In this document: piece after piece, positions 24,654 to 31,760 of the stretch
Layout: every line of letters starts with the position of its first letter
Numbering within the stretch: position 1 is the first letter of the stretch
NCBI RefSeq assembly: GCF_003399625.1
Contig: NZ_NBXA01000002.1
Coordinates: forward strand, 1-64,000
Direction: 5' to 3'
Length of the DNA stretch: 64,000 nt
Source: Subtercola boreus
GTDB lineage: Bacteria; Actinomycetota; Actinomycetes; Actinomycetales; Microbacteriaceae
Program-made: the position numbers and the translations under genes
The notes under the pieces: generated by a model
What the model was told of the DNA's origin: nothing
Databases searched by the model: none
Seen by the model: only the letters and a program-made list of their open reading frames with translations

Positions 24654-25835
24654 TTACTTTGCGCTCTGGCCGTGCAGTTCGTGAGCCTGAGCCAGCAGGG
24701 CGACGAGTTCTTCGTCGTCTGCGGCCTTTGCGCGCTGCTTGTCGGAGAGTGTCTGGATGGCCTTCTCGCGGGCCACCATGCGCTCGTACGTCGCGGTGCG
24801 CTCGGCCTCGTCGCCCTTGAAGTCGTGTTCGACGAACTTCCTGGCCTGGATGCGTGAGTCGCTGATGACCGTGTTCGCCTTGCCCGCCGGGCTGAACAGT
24901 GAGGCGAGAACGGTGACGGTGAGAACGCCGATGATGACGATCAGCGAGAGCTCGGTGCTGATCTCGAAGACCGGGATCGGCTGGCCACCGTTCAGGAACG
25001 GCAGGTTGTTCTCGTGCAGGGCGTGCAGCACCAGCTTCACGCCGATGAAGGCGAGGATCGCGGCGAGGCCGTAGCTGAGGAAGATGAGGCGGTCGAGGAG
25101 GCCGTCGATCAGGAAGAACAGCTGGCGGAGACCCATCAGCGAGAACGCGGTGGCGGTGAACACGATGTAGGTGTTCTGCGTGAGACCGAAGATCGCGGGC
25201 ACGGAGTCGAGCGCGAAGAGCAGGTCGGTTCCACCGATGGCGACCATCACGAGGAGCATCGGCGTGAGGACCTTCTTGCCGTTCTCGATCGTGAAGAACT
25301 TGTCGCCGTCGTAGCGCTCGGTGGTGTTGAAGATGCGCTTCGCCAGGCGGATGATCACGTTGTCGGCGTCGTCGCCCTCTGATTCGGGGCGCAGCAGCTT
25401 GATCGCGGTGAAGATGAGGAACCCGCCGAACAGGTAGAACAGCCACGCGAAGGAGTTGATCGCGGCGGCACCGATGAAGATGAACCCGGTGCGGGCGATC
25501 AGCGCGAAGACGATGCCGAAGAGCAGCACCTTCTGCTGGTCGGCACGCGGCACCCGGAAGCTCGCGATGATGATCAGGAACACGAAGAGGTTGTCGACGC
25601 TCAGCGCCTTCTCGGTGATGTAGCCGGCGAAGTATTCGGTGCCGAGCGTCTGCCCGCCGAAGACCAGCACGCCGATGCCGAACGCGACAGCGATGCCGAC
25701 GTAGATGGCCGACCACTTGGCGGCCTCCTTCAGGGTGGGCTCGTGGGCTTTGCGTACGTGGAAGAAGAAGTCGAAGGCGAGGAGGGCCAGGATGCCGACG
25801 ATTGTCAGCAGCCAGACGTAGCCGGGGATTTCCAT
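24654..25835 (-). CDS. terC: TerC-family integral membrane protein
   Basis: A 393-residue TerC protein with about nine hydrophobic segments. Family motifs are clear: FDFFFHVRKAHEPTLKEAAK after helix 1, YITEKALSVDNLFVFLIII near residue 75 (the acidic SVDN motif), and IGGTDLLFALDSVPAIFGLT near residue 205 (DLLFALDSVPA). These Asp residues line a predicted metal path. TerC proteins are linked to tellurite resistance and, in other bacteria, to manganese export. The C-terminal ~60 residues are charged and cytoplasmic. It is the first gene of the ter operon; start chosen at the ATG behind CAGGAGC. Confidence 0.95.
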   Translation of the reverse strand: MEIPGYVWLLTIVGILALLAFDFFFHVRKAHEPTLKEAAKWSAIYVGIAVAFGIGVLVFGGQTLGTEYFAGYITEKALSVDNLFVFLIIIASFRVPRADQQKVLLFGIVFALIARTGFIFIGAAAINSFAWLFYLFGGFLIFTAIKLLRPESEGDDADNVIIRLAKRIFNTTERYDGDKFFTIENGKKVLTPMLLVMVAIGGTDLLFALDSVPAIFGLTQNTYIVFTATAFSLMGLRQLFFLIDGLLDRLIFLSYGLAAILAFIGVKLVLHALHENNLPFLNGGQPIPVFEISTELSLIVIIGVLTVTVLASLFSPAGKANTVISDSRIQARKFVEHDFKGDEAERTATYERMVAREKAIQTLSDKQRAKAADDEELVALLAQAHELHGQSAK

Positions 25836-25861
25836 GGGTTGAATGCTCCTGGGTGTTCGGA

Positions 25862-25898
25862 GGGTGAGTGGGGTTGGGTGGGGGGTGGGTGGGGGGTG
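25862..25898. other. G-rich tract with quadruplex potential in ter leader
   Basis: The plus strand carries at least five runs of three or more G within 37 bases (GGGTGAGTGGGGTTGGG and following TGGGGGGTGGGTGGGGGG). It lies between the ter promoter and terC, so the G-rich strand is the template and the mRNA leader is C-rich. Confidence 0.7.
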
Positions 25899-25919
25899 TA
25901 ATTTAGTTGGTGTGCTCCC

Positions 25920-25947
25920 ACTATATTGGTTGGAGCGATCCAACCAA
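25920..25947 (-). promoter_or_regulatory. ter operon promoter overlapping a MarR-type operator
   Basis: On the minus strand, TTGGTT (25947-25942) and TATAGT (25925-25920) form -35/-10-like boxes 16 bases apart. TTGGTTGGA-GCGA-TCCAACCAA at 25926-25947 is a perfect 9-4-9 palindrome covering the -35 box and spacer. Located between divergent terC and the MarR gene, it is the natural binding site for that MarR protein. Confidence 0.72.
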
Positions 25948-25981
25948 ATCTGATCCCCGATTAGTCAGGAAACTTTCAGCT

Positions 25982-26476
25982 ATGGATCCAGACACTCCCG
26001 AACCGGTCGACGTCGGCGAGTCGATCGAGTCGACCCTCGCCCTCATCCAGCGCTGGTCGACCCGAGCCGAGAACCGTCGGAGTCTCCATGACGCCGAAGG
26101 TGCGGCACTGTCCAGCACGGACTCCTGGTTGCTCGAACGCCTCGTCGCCTCGAAGCCGATCCGGATGTCGCGGCTCGCCGAGTGGCTCGAAGTCGACAAG
26201 TCGACGATGACCACCGAGGTGCGGCGGCTCGAGCTGGCCGGTCTGGTGGCGCGGGAGCCCGACCCCGCCGACCGTCGCGCCGTGCTGGTGAGCGCGACGG
26301 AGGCCGGGGCGGTGGCGATCGAACGGCACCGCCGCATCGCGCAGGACGTCTACAACACCCTCGTCGGCAAGTGGAACGAGGAGGATCGCGCCGACTTCTC
26401 CCGCCTGCTGCAGCGCTTCAGCCGCGAGCTCTCCTGGGTGACCGACGCGGTCTGGCGCCACAACGAGTCGCGCTGA
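25982..26476 (+). CDS. MarR-family regulator, probable Ter operon repressor
   Basis: A 164-residue winged helix-turn-helix protein of the MarR family. The DNA-binding region is about residues 60-110 (MSRLAEWLEVDKSTMTTEVR, then RLELAGLVAREPDPADRRAV, the wing with its DPADRR motif). N- and C-terminal helices (residues 12-35 and 120-160) form the dimer. Start ATG giving MDPDTPEPV was preferred because the earlier ATG lies in the palindromic operator. It is divergent from terC with a 22-bp perfect palindrome between, so it likely represses both itself and the ter operon. Ligand unknown. Confidence 0.9.
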   Translation: MDPDTPEPVDVGESIESTLALIQRWSTRAENRRSLHDAEGAALSSTDSWLLERLVASKPIRMSRLAEWLEVDKSTMTTEVRRLELAGLVAREPDPADRRAVLVSATEAGAVAIERHRRIAQDVYNTLVGKWNEEDRADFSRLLQRFSRELSWVTDAVWRHNESR

Positions 26477-26548
26477 CCCCCGCCTCCGCTCCCCGTCCCC
26501 GCCTCCCGCCTCCGCTCCTCGCCCCCCGCCCGCCCGCCCCTCCCACCT

Positions 26549-26612
26549 CAATTGAGTGGGCAGTTCGGGCCCTGGCCCCGCCGTTTCAGGGACCGAACTG
26601 CCCACTCGATTG
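26549..26612. repeat. Long intergenic inverted repeat, 26-base arms
   Basis: Arms at 26549-26574 and 26587-26612 are complementary except at two positions, with a 12-base loop. The core GAGTGGGCAGTTCGG is perfectly matched. It lies just past the marR stop and could fold as a terminator in either direction, but there is no T-tract. Sequence of this sort resembles dispersed intergenic palindromes. Confidence 0.9.
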
Positions 26613-26658
26613 GATGGGGGCGGGCGGGGTGTCGGTGGGATGGCGTAGCGTGCGGGAC

Positions 26659-27249
26659 ATGAGCCGGGCATCCTGTTGCAGCGTCGAAACCGCGGGGGGC
26701 GGCGACGCGGGCGGGCGGCCGTGCGAGGAGCCGGTGGAGGTGGATGCTCCGGTGGCGCTCTGCGCGCATCACCTGCAGCTCGCCCACGACTGGGTCGCCC
26801 GCGAGCTCGGGGTGACCGACGTGCTTCCGTCGCCGTGCCTCGCATGCGGTTCGCGGCTGGGAGTGCGGTACCCGTCGGGCTGGCTCTGCGCGGTGTGCGA
26901 GTGGAAGGTGGGGGAGGTTCCGGACTCCGACCCGGGCTCCGGAGTCTCCCGTGTGGAGGTGGTCTACTACATCCGTTCGGGCGAGCGGATCAAGATCGGT
27001 ACGTCTGCCAATCCGCGGCAGCGACTCGGGAGTCTCTACTACGAGGAGCTGCTGGCGTTCGAGCCGGGCGGTCGGATGACCGAACGGCGCCGTCACGCGC
27101 AGTTCGCGGAGCACCGGGTGCCACGCAGCGAGTGGTTCGCCGTGCATCCGGAGCTCGTGGCGCACATCGGGGTGCTCGCGCGGGGCGTCGACGACCCGTG
27201 GTCGCTGTACGCCCGCTGGCTGAGCGAGCGCCGCGCGCTCGGCGGTTGA
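26659..27249 (+). CDS. Zinc-ribbon protein with GIY-YIG-type (T5orf172/MUG113-like) domain
   Basis: A 196-residue protein. The middle carries a zinc ribbon: CLAC at residues 60-63 and CAVC at 77-80 (four Cys), with CAHH near 35. From residue 99 (VEVVYYIRSGERIKIGTSAN, then PRQRLGSLYYEELLAFEPGG) the sequence follows the compact GIY-YIG-fold proteins of the T5orf172/MUG113 type, with YYI…KIG replacing GIY…YIG, an Arg (R120) and a conserved Glu (in MTERRRHAQFAEHR). Such proteins are often phage or plasmid-encoded; none of the proposed nuclease functions is shown here. The frame upstream of this ATG runs through the inverted repeat and is not coding. Confidence 0.72.
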   Translation: MSRASCCSVETAGGGDAGGRPCEEPVEVDAPVALCAHHLQLAHDWVARELGVTDVLPSPCLACGSRLGVRYPSGWLCAVCEWKVGEVPDSDPGSGVSRVEVVYYIRSGERIKIGTSANPRQRLGSLYYEELLAFEPGGRMTERRRHAQFAEHRVPRSEWFAVHPELVAHIGVLARGVDDPWSLYARWLSERRALGG

Positions 27250-27276
27250 GGGCGGCGGGGTGTCTACGCTGGGAGC

Positions 27277-28695
27277 ATGACAACAGACCAGCTCGTAGAC
27301 CTCGGCCAGCCCGCAGGCCCCGGCCGGCTCGAACAGCCCGGCCAGCTCGAACAGCTCGCGCCCGGCCGGGTTCTGACCGACGCGGAATCCCTCGAGCGTT
27401 ACAGCCACGACGACGCCGAGTGGGCCGATTTCGTGCCGCCGCTCGCCGTCGTGCTCGCCAGGTCGACCGACGAGGTCGCGAATGTGGTGCGCTGGGCGGC
27501 CGCGCGAGGCGTGCGCGTCGTTCCGCGGGGCGCGGGAACCGGCCTCTCGGGCGGCGCGAACAGCATGGCGAACTCGATCGTGGTCTCGCTCGAACTCATG
27601 AACGAGGTGCTGAGCGTCAATGTCGACGAGCGCTATGCCATCACCCAGCCCGGCGTCATCAACGATGCCCTCCGCGCGCACGTCGCTGGATTCGGGCTCT
27701 GGTATCCGCCGGATCCGGCCAGTTCGGCGATCTCCACGATCGGCGGCAACGCTGCGACCAACGCGGGCGGCATCTGCTGCGTGAAGTACGGCGTCACCCG
27801 CGACTACGTGCTGCGGATGACCGTGGTGCTCGCGAGCGGTGAGATCGTGTCGCTTGGCCACGCAACCGCCAAGGGGGTCACGGGCTACGATCTCGCCGGG
27901 CTCATGGTGGGCTCGGAGGGCACGCTCGGCATCATCACCGAACTGACCGTGCGGCTGCTCCCGCTGGCGGGCCGCGACGAACGCGCGGTCATCGGGTACT
28001 TCCCCTCCCTCGAAGCGGCGGGCGTGGCCGTCGCCGCCATCTCGCGGGCCGGCATCATCCCGGCCGCGCTCGAACTCATCGACCACACCTGCCTGGTCGC
28101 CGTCGACGAATGGCAGCACCTCGGTCTGCCGTCGAGCGCGAAGGCGCTGCTGCTGGCGAAGGTCGACGAGGCCGGGCCGGCGGGGGAGGCGCTCGCCGAC
28201 CGGGTTGCAGACGTCTTCGTCGAGGCCGGCGGATCGAACGTCGAGCGGGCCACGGATGCGGCGGAGATCGCGCGCCTCTTCCTCGCCCGCCGACTCGCCT
28301 ACCCCGCGCTCGAGCGGCTCGGGCCTGTCCTCACAGAGGACATCTGTGTGCCGCGATCCGCCGTGCCGGAGATGCTCCAGCGCATCCAGCAGACGGCCGC
28401 CGAGAACGACGTCGTGATCGCCAACATCGCGCATGCGGGTGACGGCAACCTGCACCCGCTGATCATCGCTCCCGTGGGCGACGACGAGGCGAAGGATCGG
28501 GCCAAGACGGCGTTCGACCGCATCGTGGCCGACTGCTTGGCCCTCGGTGGAACCGTCACCGGCGAGCACGGGGTCGGGCTGCTGAAGCTCGACGGGGCCC
28601 GGTCGGAGCTGGGGGAGCCGGTCATCCGGATGCACGAGGCGATCAAGCAGGGGCTGGATCCGCTCGGCACGCTGAACCCGGGCAAGGGGTTCTGA
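27277..28695 (+). CDS. FAD-linked oxidase, GlcD/D-lactate dehydrogenase type
   Basis: A 472-residue flavoprotein of the vanillyl-alcohol-oxidase/GlcD family. The FAD-binding segment VVPRGAGTGLSGGANS is near residue 88, GGNAATNAGGICCVKYGVTR near 163 is the conserved pyrophosphate loop, and the C-terminal FAD-linked oxidase domain has IANIAHAGDGNLHPLI near 390 with its HxGDGNxH motif. Oxidises a 2-hydroxyacid such as glycolate or D-lactate, passing electrons to an acceptor; substrate unproven. No glcE/glcF partner is adjacent. The N-terminus has a repeated GQL/GRLEQ-like stretch. Stands alone between the GIY-type gene and ohrR. Confidence 0.92.
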   Translation: MTTDQLVDLGQPAGPGRLEQPGQLEQLAPGRVLTDAESLERYSHDDAEWADFVPPLAVVLARSTDEVANVVRWAAARGVRVVPRGAGTGLSGGANSMANSIVVSLELMNEVLSVNVDERYAITQPGVINDALRAHVAGFGLWYPPDPASSAISTIGGNAATNAGGICCVKYGVTRDYVLRMTVVLASGEIVSLGHATAKGVTGYDLAGLMVGSEGTLGIITELTVRLLPLAGRDERAVIGYFPSLEAAGVAVAAISRAGIIPAALELIDHTCLVAVDEWQHLGLPSSAKALLLAKVDEAGPAGEALADRVADVFVEAGGSNVERATDAAEIARLFLARRLAYPALERLGPVLTEDICVPRSAVPEMLQRIQQTAAENDVVIANIAHAGDGNLHPLIIAPVGDDEAKDRAKTAFDRIVADCLALGGTVTGEHGVGLLKLDGARSELGEPVIRMHEAIKQGLDPLGTLNPGKGF

Positions 28696-28748
28696 GGAGG
28701 GCCGCGCGCCCCCCCCCGCCCTCTCGGGCGAGGCCGCGATGCGCGGAG

Positions 28749-28808
28749 ATTGCAGTGCGCACGATTGCAGTCGGCATAATTGCATTGCGCACAATTCAGT
28801 TGCACACA
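28749..28808. promoter_or_regulatory. Four 15-bp tandem units upstream of ohrR, operator-like
   Basis: Units ATTGCAGTGCGCACG, ATTGCAGTCGGCATA, ATTGCATTGCGCACA and ATTCAGTTGCACACA occupy 28749-28763, -28778, -28793 and -28808. Within units 2-4 the palindrome AATTG-N9-CAATT spans 28778-28796. OhrR operators in other bacteria are AATTGT/ACAATT-type palindromes, so this region probably controls ohrR and ohr. Confidence 0.6.
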
Positions 28809-28826
28809 ATGTGTTAGGGTCGAGTC

Positions 28827-29273
28827 ATGCCTTCGAGCCCCGCATCCGCACCCCTGCTGGATGACCAGATCTGCTTCGCGCTCTACAACGCGTCGCGGGC
28901 GCTGACCGCGCGTTACCGTGTGCTGCTCGAGCCGCTCGGGCTCACCTACCCGCAATATCTCGTTCTGCTGGTGCTGTGGGAGCAGGGGCCGTCGACGGTC
29001 GCCCACCTCAGTGAGCGACTCCTGCTCGACTCGGGCACGCTGTCGCCGCTGCTCCGGCGGCTCGACGCGGCCGGCCTCGTCGAGCGCGGCCGGCTGCCCC
29101 GAGACGAGCGCTCGGTGCTCGTCTCGCTCACAGCAGACGGCGAGGCGCTCCGGGCGAGCACGGTGGGCATCCAGGAGCAGATCTGCGGGGCCACCGGACT
29201 GGCCCTGCCCCAGATCCATGCGCTCCGCGACCGGGTGGCAGACGTCGCGGAACACATCAGGGCCTCCGCCTAG
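28827..29273 (+). CDS. ohrR: OhrR-like MarR-family peroxide sensor
   Basis: A 148-residue MarR protein. A Cys at residue 16 ([20 protein letters not shown]) matches the reactive cysteine of OhrR, which is oxidised by organic hydroperoxides and then releases [23 protein letters not shown] at about residues 34-53 and [20 protein letters not shown] form the winged helix. Directly downstream is an OsmC/Ohr gene, the standard target. The upstream region has four tandem 15-bp operator-like units. Start set by the ATG giving MPSSPAS. Confidence 0.92.
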   Translation: MPSSPASAPLLDDQICFALYNASRALTARYRVLLEPLGLTYPQYLVLLVLWEQGPSTVAHLSERLLLDSGTLSPLLRRLDAAGLVERGRLPRDERSVLVSLTADGEALRASTVGIQEQICGATGLALPQIHALRDRVADVAEHIRASA

Positions 29274-29350
29274 CCCCCCTTCAACCTGACCGACCCGACC
29301 GGCTCCCCCCGGTCATCCACACCGCAGGAAACCAGAGAAAAGAGAGCACA

Positions 29351-29791
29351 ATGCCCACACGTACCGCACGCACTGCCTGGAACGGAAGCCTCGAGACCGG
29401 CGAGGGCCAGGTCGAACTCTCGAGCTCGAAGCTCGGCACCTACGACGTGTCGTTCCCGAAGCGCGCAGCCGACGACGCCAACGGCGCCACCAGCCCCGAA
29501 GAGCTGCTCGCCGCGGCGCACTCGGCCTGCTATGCAATGCAGTTCTCGGCTGTGCTCGGTGCCGCTGGCGGAACCGTCGAGGCGCTCGATGTGCGCGCCG
29601 ACGTCTCGCTCGGCCCGGACCCGGAGGGCGGCTTCCGTCTCACCGGCATCGCGCTCCGCGTTCGCGGCGAGGTGACCGGCATCGACGCCGCGACCTTCCT
29701 GCAGGCCGCGACCGACGCCAAGAACACCTGCCCCGTGTCGAAGGCGTTGACCGGAGTCGAGATCACGCTCGACGCTGCCCTCGAGGAGTAG
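29351..29791 (+). CDS. OsmC/Ohr-family organic hydroperoxide reductase
   Basis: A 146-residue OsmC-family protein. The catalytic pair is Cys60 in ATSPEELLAAAHSACYAMQ and Cys127 in NTCPVSKAL, and Glu50 lies in the active site. It reduces organic hydroperoxides using a thiol (dihydrolipoamide or similar); acts in the cytoplasm. OsmC subfamily features (YDVSFPKRAADD, GEVTGIDAATF) suggest OsmC rather than strict Ohr. Downstream of ohrR with a 77-base gap, so probably in the same transcription unit or with a second promoter. Confidence 0.94.
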   Translation: MPTRTARTAWNGSLETGEGQVELSSSKLGTYDVSFPKRAADDANGATSPEELLAAAHSACYAMQFSAVLGAAGGTVEALDVRADVSLGPDPEGGFRLTGIALRVRGEVTGIDAATFLQAATDAKNTCPVSKALTGVEITLDAALEE

Positions 29792-29830
29792 CCTCTCGCG
29801 TCTCACCCGGCGCAGCCCGCCCTGCGCCAA

Positions 29831-29889
29831 TCGAAACCCCGAAAACTGTCGGTATCCGTGATCCGGAGCGACAGTTTTCGGGGTTTCGA
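29831..29889. repeat. Perfect 21-base inverted repeat (hairpin) after ohr
   Basis: TCGAAACCCCGAAAACTGTC plus G (29831-29851) is exactly complementary to 29869-29889, with a 17-base loop. It sits 40 bases past the OsmC stop. It may terminate transcription in both directions but lacks a T-tract at the base of the stem; it may instead be one of a family of intergenic palindromes. Confidence 0.93.
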
Positions 29890-30006
29890 CCGTTGCGGGG
29901 TAGGTGCCTGTGATCGGGTCGGGAGTTCCGGTCGGTATCGGGGTACCGAAGCGACCGGTACTCCCCAGTCGATTCTGCTGCCGAGGGTGTTGGGCGCCCA
30001 GTCGGC

Positions 30007-30051
30007 GGCCGAGACGGGGCAGGCCGAGACGGGGCAGGCCGAGACGGGGCT
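30007..30051. repeat. Tandem repeat, three 15-bp units
   Basis: GGCCGAGACGGGGCA occurs at 30007-30021 and 30022-30036, and as GGCCGAGACGGGGCT at 30037-30051. The array lies 25 bases past the stop of the degenerate ABC ATPase gene. Confidence 0.92.
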
Positions 30052-30075
30052 GCGCGTCCCGTTCCGGAGGGGCCT

Positions 30076-31713
30076 TCAGCCCATCATCTTCGCGAGGAGC
30101 CCGGCCGGTGTCGCGTCGCGGGTGAGGAGCTCGGCGGTGACGCGTCCGCCGGCGAGGGTGTAGACACGCGAGGTCAGCACCAGCAGCTCGTCGAGGTCGT
30201 CGGACGCGAGGAGCACGGCCGTCCCCCCGGCGGACAGCTCGACAATGAGGTCACGCACCACGGCCACCCGTGCGGCGTCGAGCGCGGCGGTCGGATGATC
30301 GAGCACGACCACCACGGGTCGCTGGCCGAGTGGCAGGTCGAGCCAGGTGCGGAGCGCATCGAAGTGGCGCCGGGCTCCCGCCGGCCAGCCGGCACCGTCT
30401 GCCTGATCGCCGGGCCCGGTGGTTCGCGCGGCGGCGGCGCCTCGTGCTGCACCGGCCCCGGCCGATCCCGCGTCCGAACCCGCCCCGCCCCGCCGGCCCA
30501 CGAGCGCCGAGATGCCGCCGAGCCCGAACGCGGGCGCATCCGTCGTGCGGTAGTCGCGATCCCGGTCGACGAGACCGAGTCGCGCCAGCCGGGCCAGCAT
30601 GCCCGCAGAGATGCGCGACGGGATGCCGCCGATGAGGTTCAGATCGTATTTGAGGTCGGCGGCCGTGGAGAGACCCACGCCCCCCGCGACCGACTCCTCG
30701 GGTGTCGCGGCGACGAGCGGACGGCCGTCGACCAGCATCGTTCCGCTCACCCGGGAGCTGAACGTGCGCCCGAAGAGGCTCAGGGCCAGCTCGCTGATGC
30801 CCGACCCCTCGAGCCCGGCCAGCCCGACGATCTCCCCGCGACGGGCTGTGAGCGAGACATCCCGCACCACGCTGCGGTCGGTGTCGACGGGGTGCTGGGC
30901 GGTCCACGACGCGATTTCGAACGCCACTGGGCCGGGCTCCAGCTCTTCGTGCTGGGCCCTCGGGGTGACCTGGATGTTCGCGGTCATGTGACGCACGAGC
31001 TGTTCGGTCGAGGGCGTGTTCGCTGTGAGTGCGACCGTCTCCACGGCGGCACCCCGCGAGAGCACCGTGACGCCCGACGCGACCTGGCGGAGCAGATCGA
31101 GACGATGGGTGGCGACGGCCACGGTGACCCCCTCGGCGGAGAGCCGCCGGATGCCGCCCGCGACGAGGGCGAGGCCCCGGGCATCCAGACCGGTGAACGG
31201 CTCGTCGAGCAGTACGACCGAGCGTTCCGCGACCAGGCAGCGGCAGAATTCGACGATCCAGCGCTCGGCCCGGCCGAGGTCGCCCGCCCGGCCGGCCGGA
31301 TCGACCGCTCTGCCCAGGCCGAATCGGGTGAGGAGGTCGGCGGTGTTGGCGTTCATGCGGCCGAACCGCACGAAGCCGCCGGCCGACGTTTCGTGCCCGA
31401 GGTGGATGTTCTCGGCGACCGAGCTGTGCGGCACGACGGAGGGCTCGCCGCGGATCACCCGCACGCCGGCCGCCTGGGCCTCAGCGGAACCCCCGAACCG
31501 ACGTGGTATCCCACCGATCGTGAGTGTTCCGTCGGCGACCGGCAGAAAGCCGCCGATCACTGCGAGCACTTCGGATGCCCCCGACAGGTTCTCGCCGAGG
31601 ATGCCGTGCACGCTTCCGCCCGGCACCTGGAACGACACAGAACGGATGCCCGTGCCGGCCGCCGACCTCGCTGAGACGGAGCTCAGGAGGAGGGACGGGC
31701 CGTGCACGGGCAT
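30076..31713 (-). CDS. Degenerate sugar-ABC ATPase paralog (probable pseudo-ATPase)
   Basis: A 545-residue double-ATPase of the RbsA/XylG type. In domain 1 the Walker A position reads GENLSGASEV (40-49): the catalytic Lys and Thr of GENGAGKST are Ala46 and Glu48. Walker B VVLLDEPFTGLD is intact. In domain 2 the LSGGNQQ signature is absent, replaced by a Gly/Ala-rich insertion (GGAGSDAGSAGAGAARGAAA), and the Walker B region reads LDHPTAALD with the Glu lost. The expected ATPase activity is therefore unlikely. It follows the functional permease and ATPase genes in the same strand, so it may be a duplicated, decaying or regulatory copy. The frame is open throughout, so it is not a simple frameshift pseudogene. 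Confidence 0.8.
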   Translation of the reverse strand: MPVHGPSLLLSSVSARSAAGTGIRSVSFQVPGGSVHGILGENLSGASEVLAVIGGFLPVADGTLTIGGIPRRFGGSAEAQAAGVRVIRGEPSVVPHSSVAENIHLGHETSAGGFVRFGRMNANTADLLTRFGLGRAVDPAGRAGDLGRAERWIVEFCRCLVAERSVVLLDEPFTGLDARGLALVAGGIRRLSAEGVTVAVATHRLDLLRQVASGVTVLSRGAAVETVALTANTPSTEQLVRHMTANIQVTPRAQHEELEPGPVAFEIASWTAQHPVDTDRSVVRDVSLTARRGEIVGLAGLEGSGISELALSLFGRTFSSRVSGTMLVDGRPLVAATPEESVAGGVGLSTAADLKYDLNLIGGIPSRISAGMLARLARLGLVDRDRDYRTTDAPAFGLGGISALVGRRGGAGSDAGSAGAGAARGAAAARTTGPGDQADGAGWPAGARRHFDALRTWLDLPLGQRPVVVVLDHPTAALDAARVAVVRDLIVELSAGGTAVLLASDDLDELLVLTSRVYTLAGGRVTAELLTRDATPAGLLAKMMG

Positions 31714-31760
31714 CCGTTCAGACGACGTATCGAGGAGTTGACCGAGTCAGGCGAGCCGGA

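Larger units (their letters stand above)
29792..30075. other. Intergenic region with inverted repeat and tandem array
   Basis: About 284 bases between the converging OsmC and ABC-ATPase genes hold no gene I can support. They contain the perfect 21-base inverted repeat at 29831-29889 and the 15-bp tandem array at 30007-30051, described separately. Confidence 0.7.

Noticed and set aside
26182-26658. Extending the GIY-YIG-like gene upstream over the marR gene
   Set aside because: That frame overlaps the MarR gene and the inverted repeat, and its translation is Arg-rich; the internal ATG gives the recognisable protein.
30076-31713. Functional second ATPase for the importer
   Set aside because: Key Walker A, signature and Walker B residues are missing, so I annotated it as a degenerate copy.
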